Positions 34,553 through 48,014 of a stretch of 64,000 nt of DNA are shown piece after piece. The stretch is from positions 27,696,312 to 27,760,311 of the forward strand of contig CM053336.1 in NCBI GenBank assembly GCA_028583605.1. The letters are read 5' to 3'. Source of the stretch: Dastarcus helophoroides. Lineage: Eukaryota > Arthropoda > Insecta > Coleoptera > Bothrideridae. The translations under genes and the position numbers were made by a program. The notes under the pieces are model-generated. The model searched no databases and was not told the DNA's origin. It saw only the letters and a list, made by a program, of their open reading frames with translations. Numbering within the stretch: position 1 is the stretch's first letter; every line of letters starts with the position of its first letter.

Positions 34553-36003
34553 GCCCTCCCACGCAGTAACCGGAACTACCGCCCATTTATACATATATAT
34601 GTAAATTAAATATATGTGTATAGTTCCTAAATTTGTGTGCGGTGGCGCCTGAGAACGTAAACAAATTTAACTGTCATAGGATTTGGATGGAATGGAGAAC
34701 GAGAATATCAGTCATCTTTGAGCAAAATTTTAAATAGTGTTGAAAATAAGGTAAGTGATCTCTGCGAGGATTACTGGTAAGTAGAAAATTTTATTTATTT
34801 CTGGAAGTGAAGTATCAATCGGAATGACATCCCCAACTTCGGGAAAAAACTGCTGAATCCCAAGCTGCCGGAATGTTTATAGAAATGGCGACTATAACAA
34901 TAAACAATTTTGTGATTACCAAAGCAAAAATAAGAAAAGGGTAACATCTTAAAAAATAAGATTTAATGTAATCCGAATATACACTGTTTGCACATGACAA
35001 AGTTAATGATGCTAAAATTCACTTCTAACGTTTTGTAAAATATCTGTAGGTATTTGTCGGATCGTTTGCTTAAGAATATGTCAGGGACTTATATATGATA
35101 CTTTCTTTCTAATGAGAATATTATTATTATTACATTACAGTGAAAATACAGTGATAAATAAATGTATCCAAATATCTTATTGTCATTACTGCCCGAACAA
35201 ATGCCTCCAGATATTTGAAAAAATGCTAGAAATTTTATTGTCAATATGGACTTTGTCAACATGCAAATGGAGTAAACACGGACTTTGTTAACATTAAAAG
35301 CTACTTTTTTTTCTTATTTTTGTTTTTGATGATTAGATATTCAACCAAGGGATTCAAGATATTTCATTTGAAAAAAAAAAGAATTGAGGTTTTTTCTGAT
35401 CTCCTGTAGTGAGCAAAATTCAAAAACGACTAAAATGTTGCAATCTTTTAAACAAAAATCGATCTGTTTCGGCAGGCACACCCCCTCGTAGTAAGAAAAT
35501 TGTACCCTGTGTGAAACTTTCAACAAAAATCAACCAGAAATTATGTGGAAAAACTTTTCGCTGCTTTACTTGATTTATTTTAGTTAAATTCACTATCCAG
35601 TATATTATAAGTCATCTGTATCAATATTTAACTTCTGGAGAAATCTTGAAGCAGTTGAACTGATAAATATATTTTAAAAATTATTAAAAATCTTTAAATA
35701 TGAACTTATATACATGTATGAATATACATATTTAATAAAAATATTTAATGTTAAAATGGCAGTTTATTTTGTTACACCTCATACTTGAAATTGTTTTGAA
35801 ATTTCCATTCACGTTGGTCACTTTTGTTTAATCTTTAAAAACAGTAGTGCAATCCAACTGAATGGACATTTCAAAACAGTTTAAAATTAATTTTGGATTT
35901 AAATTTATAAGTTGGTAATGCAGGGTCACTACAACGTGGCTACAGTCGATAATGCAGGTTCCTAATTTTATGGCAATAGTTCCGGTCCCTGCGTGGGATG
36001 GCC
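34553..36003. mobile_element. Unclassified inverted-repeat-bounded segment
   Basis: CCCTCCCACGCAGTAACCGG (34555) pairs with the inverse of CCGGTCCCTGCGTGGGATGG (to 36002), extending to about 31 bp with a few mismatches. No target duplication is clear and no transposase is encoded in the 1.4 kb between. Confidence 0.45.
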
Positions 36004-36349
36004 GTTTTCAAAATAAAAAGCACAGAGTTGACACTCTTAACCTTTCTCTATGCTCTGCCAAAGTGTAATAGTTTTACTATTGACCACTAGGTACCAGCAC
36101 TTCCTTAACAACGTTTTGGAGTATGCATAGAGAAAAGTGGTATACGCATTTTGTGATAAGGTTTGCATATCTAATATGTATTCAATCAACGAACGACATA
36201 ATGAATGAAAAGAAACATTAATGCTGCCATCTGTTGGCTTATTAACGCAGCTATTACTAGTAGATCGAAGTGGATAATAACTTAATGACATAAATGCACT
36301 TCCATAAAATATTAAAAAAATGGTTATTAAATTTACAGTGATCTGCATC

Positions 36350-36535
36350 TAAGATAAATTGATCCGATTCTTAGAATTTTTGAATCGTTCATTAGATCGA
36401 TTTTATATTTGAGATCGATCTAAAAAATCCACCTTGAGACTTGAAAAAATCGATTTTTCGATTAATCGATTTTAGATCGACATTCCTAATCGGTGTTTTG
36501 AAAACATCGAACTATCGTTTGCATCCCTAGTAATA
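36350..36535 (-). repeat. ATCGAT-rich degenerate element with hAT-like end
   Basis: Contains AAATCGATTTTTCGATTAAT and an end ATCGTTTGCATCCCTAG, whose inverse starts CTAGGGATGCAAACGAT. Related in inverse orientation to 21060-21275. Confidence 0.4.
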
Positions 36536-36540
36536 ATTTA

Positions 36541-38200
36541 GTGCGCGAAAATGTCTCGCGAAAATAATTTTTTACTGCGCTAGTGTGCTTCATTTACCCC
36601 GGGTTTAAACGCTGTGGATTCTAATGTAGTCAGCAAAACACGTTATGTTTGTCTTTTTATTGTATTTTTTTTAAGAATGCGACAGTTCGTTCGTTTGAAA
36701 AACTTATATGATTTCCAGTGGAAGTAATTACAAATCTCCGTTGGGCAGTTATCCGGTCACAAAATATGACAAAATTACGAATTTACGAATTGAAGAACTG
36801 TTTAGTTATAAATACACTCAACAAATATTAAGAAGTGAGGTTATTGGGTTTAGGCGTTTGTATTTATGTAAATTTATTTACTTTTATGTCTTTTAGGTGC
36901 ACGAATATGGTCAATTTGGGGCAATATGATCAAATCGTAATGAATTTATGAACATTGACAATTATCAAACCGTAAGTGAACTTTTAGAGGTTATGATACC
37001 ACTCGAGGTGATAGTGTCTCCATTTCTGTTTTCTAGGTTTAAGCATTCCGACAATTTGACCAAATCCTAATGAATTTATGGAAGTGGAGAATTATAAATG
37101 CAGTTTAGTGCTTTAAGAAGGTATTCTTTTTAAGGTGACATGTCCAAATTTTAATGAATGTGGAAAATTGTCAGAGGATGTAAATAAGCTTTTAAACAAG
37201 AACCATTACGATCAACTAGCATTCAAAGATAGGCCATTAATCTAATGAAAATATTGGTAAGCAGTTTTATTGCTTAAAAAAGTATTTAGAATAGCTGCTT
37301 GTTATAAAACCTTTGAAATTCTTTTGGTTTTATTTGTAAAAAAAATTCTAGTTTACCATACAACATTTGTAAAAGCATCGAAATTTAGGGATTAGAATTA
37401 TAGTGGTGTGTGCTTATAACAAATCTTGACAGAAAAAAGACATCAGTTCATTATAAGCAAAGTTCATATTAAGCGATAAATAATAATAGTACTTCAATCG
37501 CTTGTATCTTACAAATTGGTTCATTCTGAGTAAAAGTCATTTCTTGGATTAGGTGGCAAAGCACATATTATGCCGTTCACTCATTCTGGGCAGAATGAAA
37601 CATTTTGAAAGGATGGAAATAACACTTGCTGAAACTGGCAGCTTAGCTTTAAGAAATATCCTAAACTTTATGAAAAGCCTGGGTGACATAGGAATAATTT
37701 AGGTTAGGCTTATTCACAAAAGAACTAACTTGATCGAACTGAGGAAAAGTCTTAAGAAGCCAAACGACCCCACACAAATCTACAAGCAAACGTTCATACT
37801 AAGGGAAGTCTGTTGTAAGCGGACATTATTGTTTAACAAAAATTTGCATTTAAAATCGAAAACTTCTAAAAAAGTAACAAAAAGAAAAAAGAAATAGAAA
37901 TTTTCCTTTAATGACAAATGTACAAAGCTGAAACTTGTAGTTAGTCAGTGTTCGATATTGTATTGCTGTCTTAACAACAAAAATAATAAAATAATTCACA
38001 ATTAGAAAGAAAGTGTCAATTATTTATTCATCATAAATAAAGAAGAAACCAGCGAATTACATACAATCAGAATTTAGAAAATAAATTCAAATTATCTAAA
38101 AAAAGTAATCTTTGAGTAGGTAGTTGATATTTAAAGTTAAGGTGTTAAGGTTAAAATAGGGTTCTATGAATACAAGCTTTACTTGGAGTAAAAGTCTAGT
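36541..38200. other. Intergenic, with a weak short tandem duplication
   Basis: A phrase of the type TTTG.CCAAATCCTAATGAATTTATG recurs near 36925 and 37055, with a weaker third copy near 37145. No ORF with recognisable motifs. Confidence 0.4.
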
Positions 38201-40870
38201 TTTATAAAAAAAAATTATATCTTTCTAAAAACAAATTCCAGAAGTTTAATCGAAATTAAAAAAATAATAATAACAATTTAGGCAGTAAACTGGAAATCAT
38301 AGAACGTAGCCTGAAACTTCTAAAATTTGAAATTTACTAGAAAAACAACCACTTTAAACTTGTGGGAATGAATAAATCCAATTTTTCAAAATGTCGAGTT
38401 TTTTTGGAATTTTACTTCCTGAAACGTTTGACCTTTTGTAAAATTTTTGTTTTTGTTTTGAGTTTTCTAACTTCAAAATTTTCACTTTTTCAAACTTTCC
38501 ACTTTCAAAATCTCCACTCTAAAACTGTTGATCTTTTTCAAAAGTTTTGATTAAAATTGAGATTTTTTTACCGAAATTTTGATTTTAAAAAATTCCTTTA
38601 ATTTGTTTCAAAAAAGTCTAATTTTTCAACATTTTGACGTCAAAATTTCTACTTTCTTCGAATCCTGACTGCGTAAAAATTTCGACTTTTTTCCAAACTT
38701 TGGACCTTTTTATTTGAAATCTGCGACATTCAAAAATTCCACCCTTTTCATATTTTCCAATTTGTCGATATTTCCACTTTTTTTTTAGAATCCCTACTTT
38801 TTTCTGAATTTCTCCCTTTTTAAAAATTTTGGGACTTTTACCTAACATTTTGGGTATTTTGAAAAGTTAGACATTTTCAAAAAAATGACTTTTTTTTGTT
38901 AATTTGGACTATTTAGAAAAATATTTATATTTCAATATTTTTATTTTTTTTTAAATCTCCATTTTTATTGAAATTCTGTGTTTTTTAAGGACGGTATTTG
39001 ATTCATTGTCAAAATTTCGAGTTTTTGTCGAAATTTGTCCTTAAATTTTGATTCATTATGAAATATTCTTTTTTTTTTCAAATTTTTAGTGAAACGGACT
39101 TTTTTTGTAAACTTAAAACTTTTTTCTTTGAAAATTTCGACTCCTTCAAAATTTTAACTTTTTTTACTGTTTGAAAATTTCGTTCTTTTTTTCTTTCAGT
39201 TTGTTTTAAAAAACTTAAATTTTTCAAAATGTTGACTTGAAAATCTTCACTTTTTGAAAATTGTGACTTTTAAAAATGTTGATCTTTTTCAAACATTTTA
39301 TTTAAAAACTCAGTTTTTTTTCTCGAAATTTTGACTTTAAAAAATTCTTTTAATTTGATTCAAAAAGTCCAAATTTTCTAAATTTTGATTTGAAAATTTT
39401 TACTTCTTGCAATTTCGACCTAATTTGAAATTTCAAACTTTTAAAATCTTTGACATTCAACATTTCAAATATTTATTTTTATTTCCACTTTTTTAAAATT
39501 TGACTTTTTAAAAATGTTGACGATTTTTGGAAATTTTGATTAAAAATGTTGTTTTTTTCTCGAAATTTTATGATATAAAAAATTGTGTTTTTCAAAATTT
39601 TTACTTGAAAATTTCGACTTTTTTCGAATTTTTACTTCTTGAAAATTTCGACCTTTTGTAAAATTTTCGTGTTTTTGTTTTGAGGTTTTCGAAATTCAAA
39701 ATTTTCATTTTTTTTTGTAAATTTCAATTTTTTTCTAAATTTCCACCTTTTCAAAATTACCACCTTTCTTGACTTTCTTAAAAATTTAGATTTTTTCTCG
39801 AAATTTTGATTTAAAAAATTTTTTTTAACTTGTTTCAGAAAGTCCAAATTTTTAAAATTTTGACGTCAAAATTTCGACTTTTTTTCGAATTTTAAGTTTT
39901 TAAAAACTTCAACCTTTTTCCGAACTTTAGACCTTTTTTGTTAAATCTTCTACATTCAAAATTTTCATTAAAAAAAGGCAACCTTTTTAAAATCTTGACT
40001 TTAAAAATGTTGACTCTTTTTTTGGAAATTTTGGTTAAATATTTACTTTTTCCCCAAATTTTTTGACTGTAAAATTTAGATTGTTTAAAAAAGTCCAATT
40101 TTTTAAAATTTTGATCCGAAAATTTCAACATTTTTAGAATTTTTACTTCTTCAAAATTTGGACCTTTTGTAAACTTTTCGTGTTTTTGTTTTGAGATCTT
40201 CGAAATTCAAAAATTCCATTTTTGTTCCAAAATTTCCACTTTTTCGCAATTTTGACTTTCACCTTTTTCAAAAATTTTGATTAAAAATTCAAATTTTTTT
40301 TCGAAATTTTGACCTGAAAAACTCTTCTAATTTGTTTCAAAAAGTTCAATTTTTCAATTTTTTATTTAAATCTTTGACACTCAAATTTACCAATTTTTTA
40401 AAGAAGTATTCCACTTTTTTTTAAATTTAGACTTTTTAATAATGTTGAACGCTTTTGGAAATTTTGATTAAAAATTTAAACTTTGTCGCGAAATTTTTTA
40501 ACTTGGAAATATTCTTTCAATTTGTTTCAAAAGATTCAATTTTTTAAAATTTTAACTTCAAAAATTTCGATATTTTTCGAATTTGGACTTTTCTAAATTT
40601 TCGACCTTTTGTAAAATTTTCGTGTTTTTGTTTTGAGATCTTTGAAATTCCAAATTTCGATTCTTTTTCCAAGTTTCTACTTCTTCAAAATTTTCACTAT
40701 TTTAAACTGTCTAAAAATGTTGATCTTTTTCAGAAATTTTGACTCGAAATTCTGATATTTTTCTCGAAAGTTTGACTTTAAAAAATTTCATTGAAAGTAA
40801 AAAATTAAGAGAATTGTGGAAATTTTTCCACGATTTTTTAAAAAATCTTAACCTTTTTCAACTTTTGACT
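38200..40870 (-). repeat. Degenerate T-rich (inverted) array
   Basis: The plus strand is pyrimidine-rich, with words such as AAATTTCGACTTTTTT and TTGTTTCAAAAAGTCCAA. It is the opposite strand sense to the satellite that follows. A phrase TTTTGTAAAATTTTCGTGTTT (20 of its bases conserved) recurs near 39655 and 40610, and a shorter form near 40160, suggesting loose units of roughly 0.5 kb. Confidence 0.65.
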
Positions 40871-43800
40871 TTTTAAACTCTTTAGAGGAAAGTGAAGGTT
40901 ATTAGAAGAATGTTGTTAATTTGGGGACAAACTAGACGTTTCTATAAAGAATTTAAAAATTGGAAATTAAAAAAAAAATTGAAATTTAGAAGGTTGAAGA
41001 TTTTAAAAAAGTCTAAAATTTCAAAAAAAAGATCGAAATTTCCAAGAAGTAGAGATTTGAGAAATTTTAAAATTTTGAAAACTTGGACTTCTTGGAAGAA
41101 ATTAAACGAATTTCTTAGTGCCAAAATTTCAGGAAAAATTCCAAGCTGATAATCAAAATTTTCGAAAAAGTCAACATATTCTATAAAATTAAGTTTTTAG
41201 AAAGAAATTTGTATTAAAAAAAAATCGAAAATTTCATTAAATAGAACAAAATTAGAATTGCGAAATTTTTTTTTTGAATTTTTTAAACATTTTAGCGTTT
41301 TCAACTTCTGACTTCAAATTCTTTAGAGGAAAGTGAAAGTTTTCAGAAAAATGTGGTTAATTTGGGGAAAAAATAGTCGTTTCTATAAAGAATTTAAAAA
41401 GTGGAAATTAAAAAAAAAAGGAAATTCTGAAAGTCAAAGTTTGCAAAAAAGTCTAAAATTTCAACAAAAAAAAATCGAAATTTCCAAGAAGTAAAGATTT
41501 GAGAAATTTCAAAATTTTCAAGTTAAAATTTTGAAAACTTGGACTTCTTGAAACAAATTAAACGAATTTCTTATTGTTAGTGCCAAAATTTCGAGAAAAA
41601 GTCCAAGCTGATGATCAAAATTTTCGAAAAAGACAACATTTGTATCGAGAATATTCTATAAAATTAAGTTTTTAGAAAGGAATGTGTATGAAAAAAAAAT
41701 CGAAAATTTCATTAAAAAGAACAAAATTAGAATTGCGACATTTTTTTTTGAATTTTTTAAAAATTTTCAACTTCTGACTTCAAATTCTTTAGAGGAAAGT
41801 CAAAGTTTTTAGAAAAATGTGGTTAATTTGGGGAAAAATAGACGTTTCTATAAAGAATTTAAAAAGCGGAAATTAAAAAAAATGGAAATTCTGAAAGTCG
41901 AAGTTTGCAAAAAAGTCTAAAATTTCAAAAAAAATCGAAATTTCCAAGAAGAAGAAGAAGATTTGAGAAATTTCAAAATTTTCAAGTTAAAGTTTTGAAA
42001 ACTTGGACTTTTTGAAACAAATTGGACGAATTTTTTAGTGTCAAAATTTTGAGAAAAAGTTCAAGCTGATGATCAAAATTTTCAAAAAAATCAACATTTG
42101 TATCGAGAATATTTTATAAAATTAAGTTTTTAGAAAGGAATTTGTATGAAAAAAAATCGAAAATTGCATTAAAAAGAACAAAATTAGTTGCGAAATTTTT
42201 TTTTTGAATTTTTTAAAAATTTTTGTCTTTTCAACTTCTGACTTCAAATTCTTTAGAGGAAAGTGAAAGTTTTTAGAAAAATGTGGTTAATTTGGGGAAA
42301 AAATAGACGTTTCTATAAAGAATTTAAAAATTGGAAATTAAAAAAAAAGGAAATTCTGAAAGTCGAAGTTTGCAAAAAAGTCTAAAATTTCAAAAAAAAA
42401 ATCGAAATTTCCAAGAAGAAGAAGATTTGAGAAATTTCAAACTTTTCAAGTTAAAGTTTTGAACACTTGGACTTTTTGAAACAAATTGGACGAATTTTTT
42501 AGTGTCAAAATTTTGAGAAAAAGTTCAAGCTGATGATCAAAATTTTCAAAAAAATCAACATTTGTATCGAGAATATTTTATAAAATTAAGTTTTTAGAAA
42601 GGAATTTGTATGAAAAAAAATCGAAAATTGCATTAAAAAGAACAAAATTAGTTGCGAAATTTTTTTTTTGAATTTTTTAAAAATTTTTGTCTTTTCAACT
42701 TCTGACTTCAAATTCTTTAGAGGAAAGTGAAAGTTTTTAGAAAAATGTGGTTAATTTGGGGAAAAAATAGACGTTTCTATAAAGAATTTAAAAATTGGAA
42801 ATTAAAAAAAATGGAAATTCTGAAAGTCGAAGTTTGCAAAAAATCTAAAATTTCAAAAAAGAATCGAAATTTCCAAGAAGAAGAAGATTTGAGAAATTTC
42901 AAACTTTTCAAGTTAAAGTTTTGAACACTTGGACTTTTTGAAACAAATTGGACGAATTTTTTAGTGTCAAAATTTTGAGAAAAAGTCCAAGCTGATGATC
43001 AAAATTTTCGAAAAAGTCAACATTTGTATCGAGATAATTTTATAAAATTAAGTTTTTAGAAAGCAATTTGTAGAAGAAAAAAAAAAACGAAAATTACATT
43101 AAAAAGAACAAAATTAGTTGCGAAATTTTTTTTTTGAATTTTTAAAAAATTTTAGTCTTTTCAACTTCTGACTTCAAATTCTTTAGAGGAAAGTGAAAGT
43201 TTTTAGAAAAATGTAGTCAATTTGGGGAAAAAGTAGACGTTTTTATAAAGAATTTAAAAAGTGGAAATTAAAAAAAAAGGAAATTCTGAAGTCGAAGTTT
43301 GCAAAAAAGTCCAAAATTTAAAAAAAAAAGTCGAAATTTCCAAGAAGTAAAGATTTGAGAAATTTCAAACTTTTTAAGGTAAAATTTTGAAAATAGACTC
43401 TTTGAAACAAATTAGACGAATTTTTTAGTGCCAAAATTTCGAGAAAAAGTCTAAACTGATGATCAAAATTTTCGAAAAAGTCAACATTTTTATCGAGAAT
43501 ATTGTATAAAATTAAGTTTTTTTTTGAAAAGGAATTTGTGGAAAAAAAAACGAAAATTACATTAAAAAGAAAACACAATTAAGAGAATTGCGGAATTTTT
43601 TTTTCAATTTTTTAAAAATATTTTAGCTTTTTTCAACCTGACTTTTCAAATTCTTTAGAGGAAAGTGAAAGTTTTTAGAAAAATGTAGTCAATTTGGGGA
43701 AAAAGTAGACGTTTTTATAAAGAATTTAAAAATTGAAAATTAAAAAAAAAATTGAAATTTTGAAAGTCGAAGATTTCAAAAAGTCTAAAATTTCAAATAA

Positions 43801-44530
43801 AAAATCGAAATTCTCAAGAAGTAAACATTTGAGAAATTTGGACTCGGAAACAAATTAGACGAATTTTTTAGTGCCAAAATTTCGAGAAAAAGTCTAAACT
43901 GATGATCAAAATTTTCGAAAAAGTCAACATTTGTATTGAGAATATTCTATAAAATTAAGTTTTTAAAAAGAAATTTGTGGAAAAAAATCGAAAATTTCAT
44001 TAAAAGGAAAACAAAATTAAGAGATTTGCGGAATTTTTTTTCGAATTTTTCAAAAATGTTAGCCTTTTTCAACGTCTGTCATTTTAAACTCTTTAGAAGT
44101 AAATGAAAGTTTTTAGAAAAATGTCGTCAATTTGGGGGAAAAACTAGACATTTTTATAAAGAATTTAAAAAGTGGAAATTAAAAAAAATGGAAATTTTGA
44201 AAGTTGAAGTTTTCTAAAAAGTTTAAAATTTCAAAAAATTAAAGAAGTAAAGATTTGAAAAATTTCAAAATTTTCTAATTAAAATTTTGAAACCTTGGAC
44301 TTTTTGAAACAAATTAGACGAATTTTTTAGTGTCAAAATTTCGAGAATAATTCCAAGCTGATAATCAAAATGTTCAGAAAAATCAACATTTGTACCGAGA
44401 ATATTCTATAAAACTAATTTTTTAAAAAGGAATGTGTGGAAAAAAGTCGAAAATTTCGTTAAAACAGAAAACAAAATTAAGTGAATTGCGGAAATTTTAA
44501 CAAGACTCAAATTCGGAGCAAAAAAATTGA
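40870..44530 (+). repeat. Satellite: eight tandem units of about 464 bp
   Basis: The landmark CTTTAGAGGAAAGTGAAAGT occurs at 40880, 41321, 41787, 42251, 42715, 43181, 43653 and (diverged) 44091. Spacings are 441, 466, 464, 464, 466, 472 and 438 bp. Each unit also contains AATTTGGGGAAAAA, GACGTTTCTATAAAGAATTT and GCTGATGATCAAAATTTTC at fixed offsets. Units in the middle are most alike and edge units most diverged. Confidence 0.9.
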
Positions 44531-46095
44531 ATTAAACATCTTGAGGCAAAAATGAAAATTTTCAAAAAAAGTGTCGGTAATTTGAAGAAAAACCAGAAAT
44601 TTTTATGAAGAATTAAAAAAAATTGTCATAAGAAAATTTTATAAAATTAAGTTTTTAGAAAGAAGTTAGAAAAAAAATCAAGATTTTAATTTTTAAAAAA
44701 AGTTGTGGGAATGTAAAATGGAAAATGTTGAAATTTGACGAGGAAATTGGAATGTCTATAATTTTTAATTTTTTATTTAAAGAGTTAATTCAGGAAAAAT
44801 CTATTTTTTTTTGTTTTGACGGCTTTTATCTACACTCCTATTACCTATTTATCTATTAGCTACATATATTAACATATTTAATGTTGTTATAGCTTTCAAG
44901 AAATTGAGATTCTGTAATTGTAAGTTTTATGGATTTCATTTCGACACATCCAATTTTTTAATATTGGGCCAAGGATTTATGGTACAAATAAAGAGGATCA
45001 TGCAACTCAAATCGCTAAGGTGCAACTCAAATGGTTAATGGCAGATAATTCCCAACAGAAATGAGGATCATAAGATAAGTCAGCTGACACAATGGAACAT
45101 CGGATTCTACTTACGAAAAGATACATTAACTTTCTACCGATTTTTGTATTAGATATTAATTTTAGCTATTGTAGATACTAATTTGTAATTTATATTAGAT
45201 AATAATACGAAACTGTGAATTTAACTTAGCAAAAAAAAAAAAGAATCATGTAAACTTTGAAGCTTTCGTTGAACATTGGGCATGTTAGATACTTACATTA
45301 AGAAACATTGTTGTTATCGATTATTACGATTGTCAATCACTTGAATTAATAAAAAAGATAACAAAGGCAACATTCTGCAAAAGCAGAGTCTTTGCTGTTA
45401 TGCATTGGCTATATACTGTTGCCTGGTAGTTTTATTTCATTGTTGATTAGCGCAGCTTTTTTTTGTTTGGGGTTCGTTTTTTTCTAATTTAACTTTGGAA
45501 TTTACTGTCGAGGATTAAAGTGAAGATCCATTGTCATTTACTTATTTTACTCTCATCTTTTTTAAATAGATCGCTGTTAAAGTATATAGGTCAAAATATT
45601 TTTTGCTACATTTACTTCGAATAATCTTTCTATTACGAAACTCCCATTTGTGATTAAGGTAAAATCGTCAGCTGTGTTATTTTTCTTACTATCTTACATG
45701 TGTATCCTTTTCCAGAAATAATACAAATCTGGTTGATTTGGGACTACTCCTTAACTCTTCTAAAATATTTTTCTTCCTAATTTGGAGTAAATTTTTTGAA
45801 ATTAATATTCCAAAAACAACTTTCAGTATCAACGTGTATATTTTCTTTGTCGTTAGATTAACTAATCCTGCTCTTTGGTAATTTTTTGGGTTGTATGGCT
45901 TCTATTTTCGAATAGTTTATGCTATTGGTCTTGAAGGAAAAACCCCACAAACTCTGAAGCCGATTTTAATTATGTTTGGAGAAATGGTATCGTTAAGAAT
46001 TGTTTCTAATAATTTGGAAAATGATGTTTCTCTCATTAGCGACTGATTTTCATTTTCGCTCAACCGTAGATATGAATGTTCCATTTGGCTTTTAA
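44531..46095. other. Decayed repeat tail, then intergenic DNA
   Basis: To about 44780 the A-rich words continue without a unit. The rest has no gene or inverted end that I can pair with the piggyBac copy at 46.1-48.0 kb. Confidence 0.4.
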
Positions 46096-46098
46096 GGG

Positions 46099-47276
46099 CT
46101 AAAAAACTGCCAAATCCAGAGGCTTTTTTTTCTTTGCTAAAAATTTGGGTACAGATGAAAATTTTCGTTTTCGAAATGTCAAGTTATTGACAAGTTCTCT
46201 GGCAAGCGTAAGCCTGAACATCTTTTGGCTCATGGGGTTATGCACTCTGGAATTTTTTGAGTACAATATATAGGAATTTGTGATTGCCACATCAAACAAG
46301 AAATAAAACAATCGTTTCCACCATTTACTGCTTCGACGAGCGACATCATAACCGGCCTTTTGTTGGTCGAATCTATCGACTCCACCCATTCGCTTCGAGT
46401 ATTCTAAAACTGAACGTGGACAGGGAAAGGATTTTTTACTACCATCCTTTTTTGTGCGGTGACAAATAGCCTCCTCTTTTGGGTGAAAGGCTGTACTCAA
46501 AATGGTCACTAATTTTGTGTCCTTCCAGATGGCAAACCCCACATTGTTCCGAACTCGCCATTTGTATTGTCCTTTTTCAAGTTGTTTCAGTTTTCTACTC
46601 TGCTTCTTCATGATTTCTTCACTATTTCCTACTCCTGTAGGTTTCTTTACTAAAACAGGCATTCCCAATCTATAATTTCTCGCAGTTGCTGTACTATATA
46701 TGCCATGGTCGTACAAATACTGAAGAAGATTATAACTACTGAAAAAGTTGTCGAAGCAAAGATGTGCTGAGTTACCTTCATCTATAAGTGATTGGGCTAG
46801 AGTTTTTACCACACCACTTCCCAGACCAGTTTCCACGGTATCACCTTTGCCAGTATAGACCTGGAACTGAAATAAATAACCAGTCTTGCTATCTGCTCTA
46901 GCCCAAATTTTATAACCGCGTTTCACGGGTTTGAGGGGCATATACTGTTTGAGCGAACTGCGGCCCTTGAACTTCACCATTGATTCATCAATGGACTGAG
47001 ATTTTGTATTTTTCGCATTATTTTGACATCTCTTGTTGATTTGATCAAGTAGTGGGCGAATTTTATACAGCTTATCGTATCCTACTTCTCCACTTTTTGG
47101 CATCTGTTCATTATCATTTATATGAAGACATCTGGAAATTTTTTGAAATCTCTGAAGTGTCATGGTTTCAGCAATCTCAGGGACACATAATGCTGGATTA
47201 CTAGTAGTCTTCAATTGATGGTAATTTGTGTATCCCCATTTGTATAAGCATACCAAGATAAGCCTTGAGTTCACTT
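46099..47276 (-). pseudogene. Second piggyBac-family transposase, catalytic and C-terminal part
   Basis: From about 47225 downward the minus-strand frame reads SNPALCVPEIAETMTLQRF, then KSQSIDESMVKFKGRSSLKQ (first Asp), AHLCFDNFFSSYN (second Asp) and KRMGGVDRFDQQKAGYDVAR (third Asp block), so the triad is present. It ends in a Lys-rich tail (FLAKKKKPLDLAVF) without the Cys-rich finger of the 7.2-15.6 kb copy, so it belongs to another piggyBac lineage. The first 15-20 codons of the open frame (47274 to 47225) are out of frame. The expected sequence ELKAYLGMLIQMGIHKLP lies in a different frame, so two indels separate it from the N-terminal part. Confidence 0.8.
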
Positions 47277-48014
47277 TTAGTTATTTCGGGTGTAGTTTCT
47301 TATATTTAATTGTCTTGCAAACAAGTTCGTTTGAACTAGCAGGTTTTCAATAACTTCATCATCAAAAAATGATTCGAAATAAGCAATTGGTCTTGATCTA
47401 CTTGGAAAATGGATTTGCGATTGAAGTTCATTTTCATCAAAGGAAGGCACATTCGGTTCATTTGTCCAGTCATTCTTTTTCCAGTCTATTTCATCTTCAT
47501 CAGAATCGGGTTCTTCCGAAACCAAAAGGGAGGGTGCAGTGGTGACACGAAATGTAGAAGCTAGAGGTGGTGCAGTGGTGATACGAGATGTAGAAGCAAG
47601 AGGTTGGGCAATTGCAGCGCTAGATGTTGAAGCACAAAGTACTCTGACACTTCCTTCTTCTTCTATTTCATCACAATCTGTTGTATTATCGATCTCCATG
47701 GTCCTGTTGTTGCTGTCTGTAGCGGTTTCGTCTTCACTCTCATATTCGTCATCTTCTTCCCATTCATCCGTTGCTTGTTCTGGCCCATGCTTTCCACGTC
47801 TTTGTCTTCTCCTATCTGTCAACAACGCATCTGCAAACACTGGTTCGACGTAAAGTTCAAAAGAGGAATTATTACCCGAAAGTATTTTTATTTGATTTTC
47901 ATCAGTATCAGAATCTTCCAAACCATCTTCTGAATCTGTGCCATCGGGAATACCGAACATTTCTTCTAGCTGCCGCTCTATTTCATGATCGGTCATCTGC
48001 AAACGGCGCCCCAT
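47277..48014 (-). pseudogene. Second piggyBac transposase, N-terminal part
   Basis: Start ATG at 48014, preceded by an acceptor-like TTATTTACAG a few bases upstream, so a 5' untranslated intron is possible. The 245 codons are acidic and Ser/Thr-rich, with a directly repeated LASTSRITTAP-type segment. They reach the family motif FFDDEVIENLLVQTN before a TAA at 47279-47277. The continuation is in another frame. Together with the catalytic part this was once one gene of about 640 codons. Confidence 0.7.
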
